From: WHSO01 sp050485485
Lineage (GTDB): Bacteria > Pseudomonadota > Alphaproteobacteria > SMXQ01
Direction: 5' to 3'
Assembly: GCA_050485485.1 (NCBI GenBank)
Contig: JBJHBM010000061.1
Location: 1 to 10,368 of the forward strand
DNA: 10,368 nucleotides
In this document: positions 1-6,161 of the stretch, piece after piece
Position numbering within the stretch: the stretch's first letter is position 1
Layout: each line of letters begins with the position of its first letter
Made by a program: the position numbers and the translations under genes
Notes under the pieces: generated by a model
Database searches by the model: none
What the model was told of the DNA's origin: nothing
What the model saw: the letters and a program-made list of their open reading frames with translations, nothing else

Positions 1-1562
1 GCCTGGGCGGGGTCGGGTTCGCGCTCGGGCCGGTGGAGGTGACGGCGCGTGCGGAAGCCGCTTCGCCGGTCGCGGACGCGCGCCGCGCGCTCTATGCCCG
101 CGTGCGCGCGGCGGTGCCGGGCACGGCGGGCGCGGTGGCGGCGGCCCTCGTCACCGGGGAGCGCGGCGACATCCCGCCCGCGACGATGGAGCACATGCGC
201 GATTCCGGTCTCGCCCACCTGCTCGCGATCTCGGGCCTGCACGTCGGCCTCGTCACCGGCGCGCTGTTCTTCGGGCTGCGGGCCCTGCTGGCGGCGTTCC
301 CGGCGCTCGCGCTGCGCTACCCGATCAAGAAGTGGGCCGCCTTTGCGGCGCTTCTCGGCGGCTTCGGCTACATGCTGATGACCGGCGCCACGGTGCCGAC
401 CCAGCGCGCCTTCCTGATGGCGGCGCTGGTGTTCACGGCGGTGATGGTGGACCGCGCCGCGATCTCGATGCGCCTCGTCGCCTGGGCCGCGGCCGTGGTG
501 CTGGCGCTCGCGCCCGAGAGCCTGCTGGGGCCGAGCTTCCAGATGTCGTTCGCGGCGGTGATCGCGCTGGTCGCGGCCTACGAGCGCGCGCGTCCCGCCT
601 TCGCGCGGCTGCGGAGCGATGCCGGGCTCCTGCGCCGGGTCGCGCTCTATGCCGGCGGCGTCGCGCTGACGACGGTGGTGGCGAGCCTCGCCACCGCACC
701 GTTCGCGCTCTACCATTTCAACCGCGTGGCGCTGCTGGGGCTCGTGGCCAATCTGGCCGCGGTGCCGGTGACGGCGCTCTGGATCATGCCCTTCGCCACG
801 CTTTCGTTCCTGCTCGCGCCGCTCGGCCTCGAGGCGTTGGCGCTGGTGCCGATGGGGTGGGGGATCGAGGTGGTGCTGGCGGTGGCGCGGACCGCGGCGG
901 GCTGGCCGGGCGCCGCCCGCCACTTCCCGGAGATGCCGCCCGTGGCGCTGGCACTGGTCGTGCTGGGCGGGCTGTGGCTCGCGCTATGGCGCGGGCGTCT
1001 GCGCTTCGCCGGGCTGCCGGCGGTGGCGGCGGGGGCACTGGTCGCCGTGCTCGCGCGCCCGCCCGACCTGCTGGTGGCCGGGGACGCGCGCGGCTTCGCG
1101 GTGCGCGACGGCGCCGGACTGACGTTCGGCGGCGCGCCGCTCGGCCGCTTCGAGCGCGAGGTGTGGCTGCGGCGCGCGGGCGTCGGGCCGGACGGCGGCG
1201 AGGAGGCGGACGGCGTGATGGGGGAGGTCACGGCGGCGGGCGAGCCGGCGCTGCGCTGCGACGCGCTCGCCTGCCTCTATCGCGCGCGCGGGCGCACGGT
1301 CAGCATCCTGCGCCATCCCGAGGCGGCGGCGGAGGACTGCTTCCGCGTGGACGCGGTGGTCGCGCTGGTACCGCTGCGGCGCGGCGCGTGCCGGGGCCCG
1401 CAGGTGGTCGCGGACCGCTTCGACCTGTGGCGCAACGGCGCACACGCGCTGTGGCTGGATGCGGACGGCATCCGCCTGCGCACGGTGGCGGACGCGCGCG
1501 GGCGGCGGCCGTGGACCGCGAACGGCCCCGGCGGGCGCCCGTCGCCGAGGTCCGCACGTTGA
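1..1562 (+). CDS. comEC: ComEC/Rec2 family DNA-uptake channel protein, 5'-truncated by the window edge
   Basis: Inner-membrane channel that carries transforming single-stranded DNA into the cytoplasm. The reading frame is open from the left edge (first full codon at position 3), so the N-terminus is missing; roughly 520 residues are visible. The competence-domain signature is at about nt 160-260: GERGDIPP, then HLLAISGLHVGL followed by a run of hydrophobic helices to about nt 1070. Motifs such as ATVPTQRAFLMA and LLGPSFQMSFAA are typical of the family. The last 160 or so residues are a soluble domain with several Cys but no HxHxDH metal-binding motif, so any metallo-beta-lactamase-like domain looks degenerate, as I recall for many alphaproteobacterial ComEC proteins (family knowledge, not checked). 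The stop TGA at 1560-1562 overlaps the -35 box of the next promoter. Whether the host is competent cannot be judged here. Confidence 0.9.
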   Translation, partial: LGGVGFALGPVEVTARAEAASPVADARRALYARVRAAVPGTAGAVAAALVTGERGDIPPATMEHMRDSGLAHLLAISGLHVGLVTGALFFGLRALLAAFPALALRYPIKKWAAFAALLGGFGYMLMTGATVPTQRAFLMAALVFTAVMVDRAAISMRLVAWAAAVVLALAPESLLGPSFQMSFAAVIALVAAYERARPAFARLRSDAGLLRRVALYAGGVALTTVVASLATAPFALYHFNRVALLGLVANLAAVPVTALWIMPFATLSFLLAPLGLEALALVPMGWGIEVVLAVARTAAGWPGAARHFPEMPPVALALVVLGGLWLALWRGRLRFAGLPAVAAGALVAVLARPPDLLVAGDARGFAVRDGAGLTFGGAPLGRFEREVWLRRAGVGPDGGEEADGVMGEVTAAGEPALRCDALACLYRARGRTVSILRHPEAAAEDCFRVDAVVALVPLRRGACRGPQVVADRFDLWRNGAHALWLDADGIRLRTVADARGRRPWTANGPGGRPSPRSAR

Positions 1563-1592
1563 CATGTGATGCACATGCGTTTATGTACATAA
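1559..1592 (+). promoter_or_regulatory. Promoter and palindromic operator of the vapBC toxin-antitoxin pair
   Basis: A perfect -35 TTGACA (1559-1564) is followed after exactly 17 bp by TATGTA (1582-1587), a 3/6 match to the -10 consensus. Two dyads sit on it: CATGTG-atg-CACATG (1563-1568/1572-1577) in the spacer, and the perfect 12-bp palindrome TTATGTACATAA (1581-1592) over the -10. The stretch is much more AT-rich than its surroundings. Ribbon-helix-helix antitoxins usually repress their own operon by binding such inverted repeats, so these are the likely VapB/VapBC operators (inference). The predicted transcription start falls on or next to the A of the vapB ATG at 1594. Confidence 0.65.
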
Positions 1593-1593
1593 C

Positions 1594-1824
1594 ATGCCGA
1601 TCATGATCCAGATCAGGAACGTGCCGGACGATCTCCATCGTCGGCTCAAGTCGCGCGCCGCGCTCGCCGGCATGTCCTTGTCGGACTATCTCCTGGACGA
1701 GATTCGGCGCGTGGTGGAACGCCCGACCCTCGCGGAGATGCGGGAGCGTCTGGCGTCGCGTCCCTCGGTCACGCCCAGGACACCCCCGGCGCGGGCGGTG
1801 CGCGCGGAGCGTGACCGCAGGTGA
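1594..1824 (+). CDS. vapB: Ribbon-helix-helix antitoxin of VapB/FitA type
   Basis: A 76-residue protein. Residues about 4-10 (MIQIRNV) form the DNA-binding beta strand, followed by helix DDLHRRLKSRAALAG and helix SLSDYLLDEIRRVV, the usual FitA/VapB-like ribbon-helix-helix pattern. The C-terminal half, with PTLAEMRERLASR and a Pro/Arg-rich tail, matches the toxin-binding region of such antitoxins. Expected role: neutralise the adjacent PIN ribonuclease and repress the operon. No Shine-Dalgarno sequence precedes ATG 1594 or the in-frame ATG at 1603, and the promoter position suggests a leaderless message. Its stop overlaps the toxin start by 4 bp (GTGA, 1821-1824), so the two are translationally coupled. 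The family is clear; the exact subtype name is not. Confidence 0.85.
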   Translation: MPIMIQIRNVPDDLHRRLKSRAALAGMSLSDYLLDEIRRVVERPTLAEMRERLASRPSVTPRTPPARAVRAERDRR

Positions 1825-2213
1825 TCGTCGTTGATGCTTCGGCGGTGCTGGAGGTGCTGCTGGGAACCTCGGCCGCACGTCTTGTCGAGGCGCGGATGTT
1901 CGATGCGGGCGAGACGTTGCATGCACCTCACTTGATCGACGTGGAGGTGGCGCAGGTCCTGCGGCGGTACGCCGCGAACGTCGAGGTGGATTCGGCCCGT
2001 TGCGGCGCGGCGCTCGGGGACTGGATGGAGTTCCCGGTGCGGCGCTATCCGCACGACGTCCTGCTACCGCGAATCTGGGGCCTCAGGGACAATCTGACCG
2101 CTTACGACGCCGCCTACGTCGCCCTGGCGGAAGCGCTGGACGCACGCTTGCTCACCCGCGACCGGCGCCTGGCGTCCGCAGCCGGGCATCAGGCCAGGAT
2201 CGAGCTTCTGTAG
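1821..2213 (+). CDS. vapC: PIN-domain ribonuclease toxin, VapC type
   Basis: A 130-residue PIN-domain protein, the normal length for VapC. The four acidic residues of the Mg2+-dependent nuclease site are visible: D5 (VVDAS), E42 (IDVEVAQ), D96 (TAYDAAYVALAE) and D114 (LLTRDRRL). VapC toxins cleave RNA, commonly tRNA or rRNA loops; the target here cannot be inferred. It starts with GTG at 1821, inside the antitoxin stop (GTGA overlap), with GGAG at 1806-1809 as a plausible ribosome binding site. All active-site residues are intact, so it should be active. It converges on lexA with 17 bp between the stops. The pair sits between comEC and lexA, which are neighbours in many alphaproteobacteria, so it is probably an insertion. 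Confidence 0.9.
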   Translation: MIVVDASAVLEVLLGTSAARLVEARMFDAGETLHAPHLIDVEVAQVLRRYAANVEVDSARCGAALGDWMEFPVRRYPHDVLLPRIWGLRDNLTAYDAAYVALAEALDARLLTRDRRLASAAGHQARIELL

Positions 2214-2230
2214 CGGGCTTTCCTGTCCGG

Positions 2231-2935
2231 CTAGTACTTGCGGATGAGACCGACGAGGCGGCCCTGCACCTTGACCTGGTCGGGGCCGAAGATGCGCGTC
2301 CCGTACTTGGCGTTGGCGGGCTCCAGCGCGATCGACTGGCCCTTGCGGCGCAGCCGCTTGAGCGTGACCTCGTGGTCCTCCACCAGCGCCACCACGATGG
2401 CGCCGTTGTCGGCGGTCTCGGCCTGCTGGATGATCGCCACGTCGCCGTCGAGGATGCCGGCCTCGATCATCGAATCGCCCTCGACCTCGAGCGCGTAGTG
2501 CTCGCCGCGACCGAGCATGTCGGGCGGCACCCCCACATAGGCGGAGTGGTCGCGCAGCGCCTCGATCGGGGTGCCGGCGGCGATCTTGCCGTAGAGCGGC
2601 AGCTGGACCGCGTCGCCCGGCTTGGCGACCGGGGCGCCCTTGAGGACGGCGCCGAACTTGCCCTCGATCACCTTGGGGTCGAAGGCGGCGGGGCGGGCGG
2701 GCGCGGCGGCGGGGGCGAGGCTCTCGGCCTCGCGCAGGATCTCGAGCGCGCGCGCCCGGTGCGGCAGGCGCCGGATGAAGCCGCGCTCCTCCAGCCCGGC
2801 GATCAGCCGGTGGATGCCCGACTTCGACTTGAGCCCGAGCGCGTCCTTCATCTCGTCGAAGGAAGGGCATACCCCGGTCTCGCGCAGCCGGGCGGCGAGG
2901 AAGTTGAGCAGTTCGTGTTGCTTGCGGGTCAGCAT
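2231..2935 (-). CDS. lexA: LexA, SOS-response repressor
   Basis: A 234-residue transcriptional repressor of the SOS regulon that cleaves itself when stimulated by RecA filaments on single-stranded DNA. The N-terminal winged helix (residues 1-65) begins MLTRKQHELL and contains SFDEMKDALGLKSKSGIHRL as the DNA-reading part. A Pro/Ala linker follows (about 70-90), then the S24-type autoprotease domain. The cleavage site is A120-G121 (KIAAGTP), the catalytic serine is S155 (VEGDSM) and the general-base lysine K193 (VTLKRL). Length and start match alphaproteobacterial LexA. GAGGG lies 8 nt before the ATG as a moderate ribosome binding site. It is divergent from the solute-binding protein gene and its promoter carries LexA boxes, so it should repress itself. 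Confidence 0.97.
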   Translation of the reverse strand: MLTRKQHELLNFLAARLRETGVCPSFDEMKDALGLKSKSGIHRLIAGLEERGFIRRLPHRARALEILREAESLAPAAAPARPAAFDPKVIEGKFGAVLKGAPVAKPGDAVQLPLYGKIAAGTPIEALRDHSAYVGVPPDMLGRGEHYALEVEGDSMIEAGILDGDVAIIQQAETADNGAIVVALVEDHEVTLKRLRRKGQSIALEPANAKYGTRIFGPDQVKVQGRLVGLIRKY

Positions 2936-3001
2936 GGCGGGCGCCCTCGTTGGCAGCGACGGCCGCTGTGGCCGGCGGAACTGCGGCCGTACCGGCCGTC
3001 A

Positions 3002-3016
3002 GAACAAAACCTAAAC
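3002..3016 (-). promoter_or_regulatory. Second, degenerate LexA box
   Basis: The + strand reads GAAC (3002-3005), seven bases, then AAAC (3013-3016). This is the reverse complement of GTTC-N7-GTTC with one mismatch in eight conserved bases. It begins about 10 bp downstream of the perfect box on the lexA side, just past the predicted transcription start, where it could add cooperative repression. It is a prediction from motif and position only. Confidence 0.6.
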
Positions 3017-3025
3017 ACGCCTTGT

Positions 3026-3040
3026 GTTCTAGTTTGGTTC
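3026..3040 (-). promoter_or_regulatory. LexA box (SOS operator), perfect GTTC-N7-GTTC
   Basis: The + strand reads GTTC (3026-3029), seven bases, then GTTC (3037-3040), an exact match to the direct-repeat SOS box of Alphaproteobacteria (GTTCN7GTTC). It covers the -10 and part of the spacer of the lexA promoter, so bound LexA would block RNA polymerase. It lies 91-105 bp before the lexA start codon. Confidence 0.9.
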
Positions 3041-3054
3041 TCCCGCCCGGTCAA
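3026..3054 (-). promoter_or_regulatory. lexA sigma-70 type promoter
   Basis: On the minus strand, TTGACC (3054 to 3049, 5/6 match to -35) is followed after 17 bp by TAGAAC (3031 to 3026, 4/6 match to -10). Transcription would start near 3019 and give a leader of about 84 nt to the lexA ATG. The -10 is part of the perfect LexA box, as expected of an autoregulated lexA promoter. Confidence 0.7.
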
Positions 3055-3090
3055 GGGAAATTGCAACGCTTCCGGATGGGGTCGATGCAG

Positions 3091-3174
3091 CCTCCGATTG
3101 ACAGCCGGAGGGCAGTAGGAAAGCATCCCCCAAAACAAGAACATGCTGTGACGTGGCGGGACGCCCGTTCCGCC
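3091..3174 (+). promoter_or_regulatory. Upstream region of the solute-binding protein: -35-like box, dyad and leader hairpin
   Basis: TTGACA (3098-3103) matches the -35 consensus and lies in the loop of a 6-bp dyad, CCTCCG (3091-3096)/CGGAGG (3106-3111). No convincing -10 stands 16-18 bp downstream, so the promoter is uncertain. Further down, GGCGGGAC (3155-3162)/GTTCCGCC (3167-3174) can fold in the mRNA into an 8-bp stem with one G-U pair and a GCCC loop, ending 11 nt before the Shine-Dalgarno sequence. Either dyad could be regulatory; nothing in the sequence names the regulator. Confidence 0.3.
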
Positions 3175-3198
3175 GCAACCCATACAGGGAGTGAAACG

Positions 3199-4233
3199 AT
3201 GCGCTTGACCAAAGCTTTCGCCGTGGCGGTGCCCGCGGCGGCGTGCGCCGCCGTTGCAGGCGCCGTCCCCGGTCTCGCCCGCGCCGACGTGGCCGGGTTC
3301 TTCCAGGGCAAGACCGTGACCATCATCGTCGGCCAGAGTCCGGGCGGCCTCTACGACACCACGTCGCGCCTGGTGGGGCGCCACATCGGACGCCACCTGC
3401 CCGGTAACCCGACCTTCGTGGTCCAGAACATGCCCGGCGCGGGCAGCACCACGGCCACCAACCATCTCTACGTGCGCGCGCCCAAGGACGGGACGGTGCT
3501 CGGCGTGGTGGCGCGCGGCCAGACCGTCGAGCCGCTGCTCAACCCGAAATCGATCCACGATTCGCGCCGCTTCAACTGGCTCGGCAGCCTCACCGACGAG
3601 GTGTCGGTGGGCGTGGTGTGGCACACCTCGCCGGTGCACAAGTTCGACGACCTCTATGTGCACGAGACGGTGGTGGGCGGCACCGGCCCCGGCGCCGACA
3701 CCGACCGCATCCCCAAGCTGCTGATCCGCATGACCGGAGCCAAGCTCAAGCTCATCAGCGGCTATCCCGGCGGCAACGAGATCACCGCCGCGATGGAGAA
3801 GGGCGAAGTCCAGGGCCGTTTCGGCTGGTCGTGGGGCTCGGTGAAGAGCCGCTCGCGCGCCTGGCTCGACGAGAAGAAGATCCGCGTCGTCGTCCAGGCC
3901 GCACTCGAGCGCGCGCCCGACCTGCCCGACGTGCCCTCGATCCTCGATTTTGCCAAGACCGATGAGGACAAGCAGGTGATCGAGCTGCTGTTCTCGGCCC
4001 AGTCCTACGCCTGGCCGATGATGGCGCCGCCCGAGGTACCGGCCGACCGCGTGGCGGCGCTGCGCAAGGCCTATGCGGACGCGGTCAAGGACAAGGCGCT
4101 GCTCGGCGACGCGGAGAAGCTCAACATCGAAGTGAACTTCATGCCGGGCGAGGAGATCAACCGCCGCATCGAGCGGCTCTACACCTTCTCGCCGGAGGTC
4201 CGCCAGAAGGCGCTCGACTACATCACCAGGTAG
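3199..4233 (+). CDS. Periplasmic solute-binding protein, tripartite tricarboxylate transporter (TctC/Bug) family
   Basis: A 344-residue exported protein. Residues 1-29 form a signal peptide: a basic start (MRLTK), an Ala/Val-rich core, and likely cleavage after ARA before D30. The mature part starts FFQGKTVTIIVG, then GGLYDTTSRLVGRHI, VVQNMPGAGSTTATNHLY and APKDGTVLG, the conserved beginning of Bug/TctC-type binding proteins that deliver carboxylates or similar small molecules to a TctAB membrane permease. The ligand cannot be deduced. Start ATG 3199 is chosen because AGGGAG (3186-3191) lies 7 nt upstream and the signal peptide begins there; the frame is open further upstream, but that stretch does not look like protein. 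No tctA or tctB gene is adjacent, so it is an orphan. It has its own terminator and sits between lexA and moeA, which are commonly neighbours. Confidence 0.85.
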   Translation: MRLTKAFAVAVPAAACAAVAGAVPGLARADVAGFFQGKTVTIIVGQSPGGLYDTTSRLVGRHIGRHLPGNPTFVVQNMPGAGSTTATNHLYVRAPKDGTVLGVVARGQTVEPLLNPKSIHDSRRFNWLGSLTDEVSVGVVWHTSPVHKFDDLYVHETVVGGTGPGADTDRIPKLLIRMTGAKLKLISGYPGGNEITAAMEKGEVQGRFGWSWGSVKSRSRAWLDEKKIRVVVQAALERAPDLPDVPSILDFAKTDEDKQVIELLFSAQSYAWPMMAPPEVPADRVAALRKAYADAVKDKALLGDAEKLNIEVNFMPGEEINRRIERLYTFSPEVRQKALDYITR

Positions 4234-4245
4234 GACGCGGGGACG

Positions 4246-4278
4246 CGCGGCGCGCGGGTTCGAAGCTCACGCGCCGCG
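4246..4278. other. GC-only inverted repeat between the converging genes
   Basis: CGCGGCGCG (4246-4254) and CGCGCCGCG (4270-4278) form a perfect 9-bp stem with a 15-nt loop spanning the moeA stop codon. It has no T-tract on either strand, so it is at best a pause or RNA 3'-end stabilising structure. Such GC dyads can also arise by chance in this very GC-rich DNA. Confidence 0.3.
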
Positions 4279-5496
4279 GATCGCGGAAAGGGGGACCACC
4301 TCGACGGTGTCCCCCTTTTTCGCGGCCGGAGCGTCGGGCGGGCGCCGGATCAGGCAGTCGGCGGCGGCCAGCGCCGCCATCATCGAGGAATCCTGCACCG
4401 GCAGCGGGGTCGCGACCGGTGTGCCGTCGGTGCCGTCCTCGAGCCGCGCGCGCAGGTAGTCCTCGCGGAAGTTGTTGGCCCTGAGGTCGGCGCCGAGCCG
4501 CGCGCGCAGGAGCGGCACGCCGTCGCCGCCCTCCGCGAGCCCCAGCATCGCGTCGATGGCGGGGCCGAGGAACAGGATCGCGCACACCATCGAGGACACC
4601 GGGTTGCCGGGCAGGCCCATCACCGGCGTCCCGCCCATGCGCCCGAACATCAGCGGCTTGCCCGGCTTCATGGCGATCTTCCAGAAATCGACCTCAAGGC
4701 CGGCCTGCTTCAGCACCTTCTGGACGAGATCGTAGTCGCCGACCGAGACGCCGCCCATCGTCACCAGCAGGTCGGCGCCGTGCGCGCCCTTGGTGAGCGC
4801 GGTGATAGAGGCCTCCTCGTCGCGCGCGATGCCGAGGTCCACGACGCTGCCGCCGCGCGCCGCGACGAAGGCGGCGAGCGCCGGGCCGTTGGAGGAGACG
4901 ATCTGGTGAGGGCCGAGCGGGTCGCCCGGGCGCACCACTTCGTCGCCGGTGGCGAGCAGGGCGATGCGCGGGCGCCGCGCGACCATCAGCCACGGGCGGT
5001 TCATGGCGGCGGCGAGCCCGATGTCGCGCGCGGTGAGCCGGCGCCCGGCGCGCAGCAGCACCTGGCCCTCGGCGAAGTCGATGCCGGCGTCGCGGATGTG
5101 CTGGTGGGCCCTGGGCGCTTCCCGCACGGTCACGGCGGGGTGGCCCATGTCGGTGTCTTCCTGCAGCACGATGGCGTCGGCGCCGTCCGGCACCGGCCCG
5201 CCGGTGAAGATGCGCACGCACTGGCCGGCGCCGACGGTACCCGTGAAGGCGCCGCCCGCGGGCGCCTCGCCGATCACCCGCAGCGTCGCCGGGACGGTGG
5301 CGAGGTCGGCGGCGCGCACGGCATAGCCGTCCATGGCGGAGACCGCGACCGGCGGCTGGGTGCGCCGCGCCGCCACGTCCTCGGCCAGCACGCGTCCGGC
5401 CGCCTCGGTCAGCGCCACCGATTCGGCGGCGAGCCGCTCGAAGCCCGCGCGCACGCGGGCGCGCGCCTCCGCGACCGAGAGCATATCTCCTGTCAT
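4267..5496 (-). CDS. moeA: Molybdopterin molybdenumtransferase MoeA
   Basis: Inserts molybdate into adenylylated molybdopterin to make active molybdenum cofactor in the cytoplasm. The 409 residues match the usual length of about 400. Signatures: SAMDGYAV (53-60), FTGGPVPDGAD (97-107), LATGDEVV (181-188), VTMGGVSVGDYD (245-256), MKPGKPL (276-282) and GLPGNPVSS (294-302). The C-terminal MoeA domain IV follows to the end. The start is ambiguous: ATG 5496 has only a distant GGAG, while the in-frame ATG at 5484 is preceded by AGGAG just 2 nt away; either gives a complete MoeA. It is the last gene of the trpG-to-moeA run, separated from moaC by 166 bp containing a REP-like repeat. Its 3' end holds the terminator of the converging gene. 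Confidence 0.95.
   Translation of the reverse strand: MTGDMLSVAEARARVRAGFERLAAESVALTEAAGRVLAEDVAARRTQPPVAVSAMDGYAVRAADLATVPATLRVIGEAPAGGAFTGTVGAGQCVRIFTGGPVPDGADAIVLQEDTDMGHPAVTVREAPRAHQHIRDAGIDFAEGQVLLRAGRRLTARDIGLAAAMNRPWLMVARRPRIALLATGDEVVRPGDPLGPHQIVSSNGPALAAFVAARGGSVVDLGIARDEEASITALTKGAHGADLLVTMGGVSVGDYDLVQKVLKQAGLEVDFWKIAMKPGKPLMFGRMGGTPVMGLPGNPVSSMVCAILFLGPAIDAMLGLAEGGDGVPLLRARLGADLRANNFREDYLRARLEDGTDGTPVATPLPVQDSSMMAALAAADCLIRRPPDAPAAKKGDTVEVVPLSAIRGA
4287..4320 (+). terminator. Intrinsic terminator of the solute-binding protein gene, lying inside moeA
   Basis: On the + strand, AAAGGGGGA (4287-4295) pairs with TCCCCCTTT (4310-4318). After a one-base bulge the stem continues with CACC (4297-4300)/GGTG (4306-4309), closing a 5-nt loop. 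Five T residues (4316-4320) finish it, partly shared with the stem. This is the only strong hairpin plus T-run in the window and it begins 54 nt after the solute-binding protein stop. On the minus strand the same DNA encodes the MoeA residues KKGDTVEVVPL and is followed by only CTTTCC, so it should terminate mainly rightward transcription. Confidence 0.7.
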
Positions 5497-5527
5497 GGCT
5501 GGAATGGTCTCCGGCTTGGTGTCGGTT

Positions 5528-5621
5528 CCCCCTCACCCAGCTCCGGGTAGGCTCGCGCGCCGCTCGCCAACCCTTCGCAACCCTCTCCCCCCGGTCGGGG
5601 GGAGAGGGAAGGGTGAGGGGG
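5528..5621. repeat. REP-like intergenic palindrome
   Basis: A 94-bp element in the moaC-moeA gap. Outer arms CCCCCTCACCC (5528-5538) and GGGTGAGGGGG (5611-5621) are perfect 11-bp inverted copies. Inside lies a perfect 12-bp hairpin, CCCTCTCCCCCC (5581-5592)/GGGGGGAGAGGG (5597-5608), with loop GGTC. The layout and the CCCTCACCC/CTCTCCCC wording resemble the dispersed intergenic repeats I know from many GC-rich alphaproteobacterial genomes. Other copies cannot be seen in this window. It has no T-run, so it is not an intrinsic terminator. It could affect mRNA stability or moeA expression. Confidence 0.7.
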
Positions 5622-5662
5622 GCCTTCCCACCAGGGCGTGACAGGGATCATGGCACGGGACG

Positions 5663-6151
5663 TCATGATTGCTCTTCCGCCTCGTAGGTGCCGGAGCGTC
5701 CGCCCGCCTTGTGGACGAGGCGGATGTCGGTGATGCGCATGGATTTGTCGGCGGCCTTGCACATGTCGTAGACCGTGAGCGCCGCGACCGCGACCGCGGC
5801 CAGCGCCTCCATCTCGACCCCGGTGCGCGCCGTCACCTTGCAGGTGGCGGTGATGTCGATGGCGGGCGTGCCGTCGGCGGCGGCCTCCAGTTCGACCTTG
5901 ACGGAGGACAGCGGCAGCGGATGGCACAGCGGGATCAGGTCCGGGGTCTTCTTGGCGCCCATGATGCCGGCGAGGCGCGCCACCGAAAGCACGTCGCCCT
6001 TCTTGACGCCGCCCGCGTTGATCGCCGCCAGCGTCTCGGGCGCCACCACGATGCGGCCCCTGGCGGTCGCCGTGCGCTCGGTCACGTCCTTGTCGCCCAC
6101 GTCCACCATGCGGGCGTTGCCCTTGTCGTCGAGATGGGTGAACCGCGTCAT
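5663..6151 (-). CDS. moaC: Cyclic pyranopterin monophosphate synthase MoaC
   Basis: Converts the 3',8-cyclo-GTP product of MoaA to cyclic pyranopterin monophosphate, the first stable intermediate of molybdenum cofactor synthesis. With the start at ATG 6151 it has 162 residues, the normal size. Signatures: MVDVGDKDVTERTATARG (15-32), SVARLAGIMGAKKTPDLIPLCHPL (56-79), TGVEMEALAA (110-119) and YDMCKAADKSM (128-138), with likely catalytic D129, K132 and K148. This start is chosen over an upstream in-frame ATG at 6181 because GAGGAG lies 6 nt before it and the extra ten residues are not conserved-looking. The trpC stop TGA overlaps that Shine-Dalgarno sequence, with 10 bp between the genes, so the two are probably translationally coupled. 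Confidence 0.96.
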   Translation of the reverse strand: MTRFTHLDDKGNARMVDVGDKDVTERTATARGRIVVAPETLAAINAGGVKKGDVLSVARLAGIMGAKKTPDLIPLCHPLPLSSVKVELEAAADGTPAIDITATCKVTARTGVEMEALAAVAVAALTVYDMCKAADKSMRITDIRLVHKAGGRSGTYEAEEQS

Positions 6152-6161
6152 CGCCGTCTCC

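Noticed and set aside
2211..2233. Small inverted repeat TAGC...GCTA joining the vapC and lexA stop codons.
   Set aside because: Only four outer base pairs, then a mismatch, and no T-run; too weak to call a terminator. I see no convincing terminator in this 17-bp convergent gap.
5493..5662. Coding continuation through the moaC-moeA gap (a frame containing PSLSPRPGGEG).
   Set aside because: This peptide is the translation of the REP-like repeat and is a familiar false-gene signature in GC-rich genomes.
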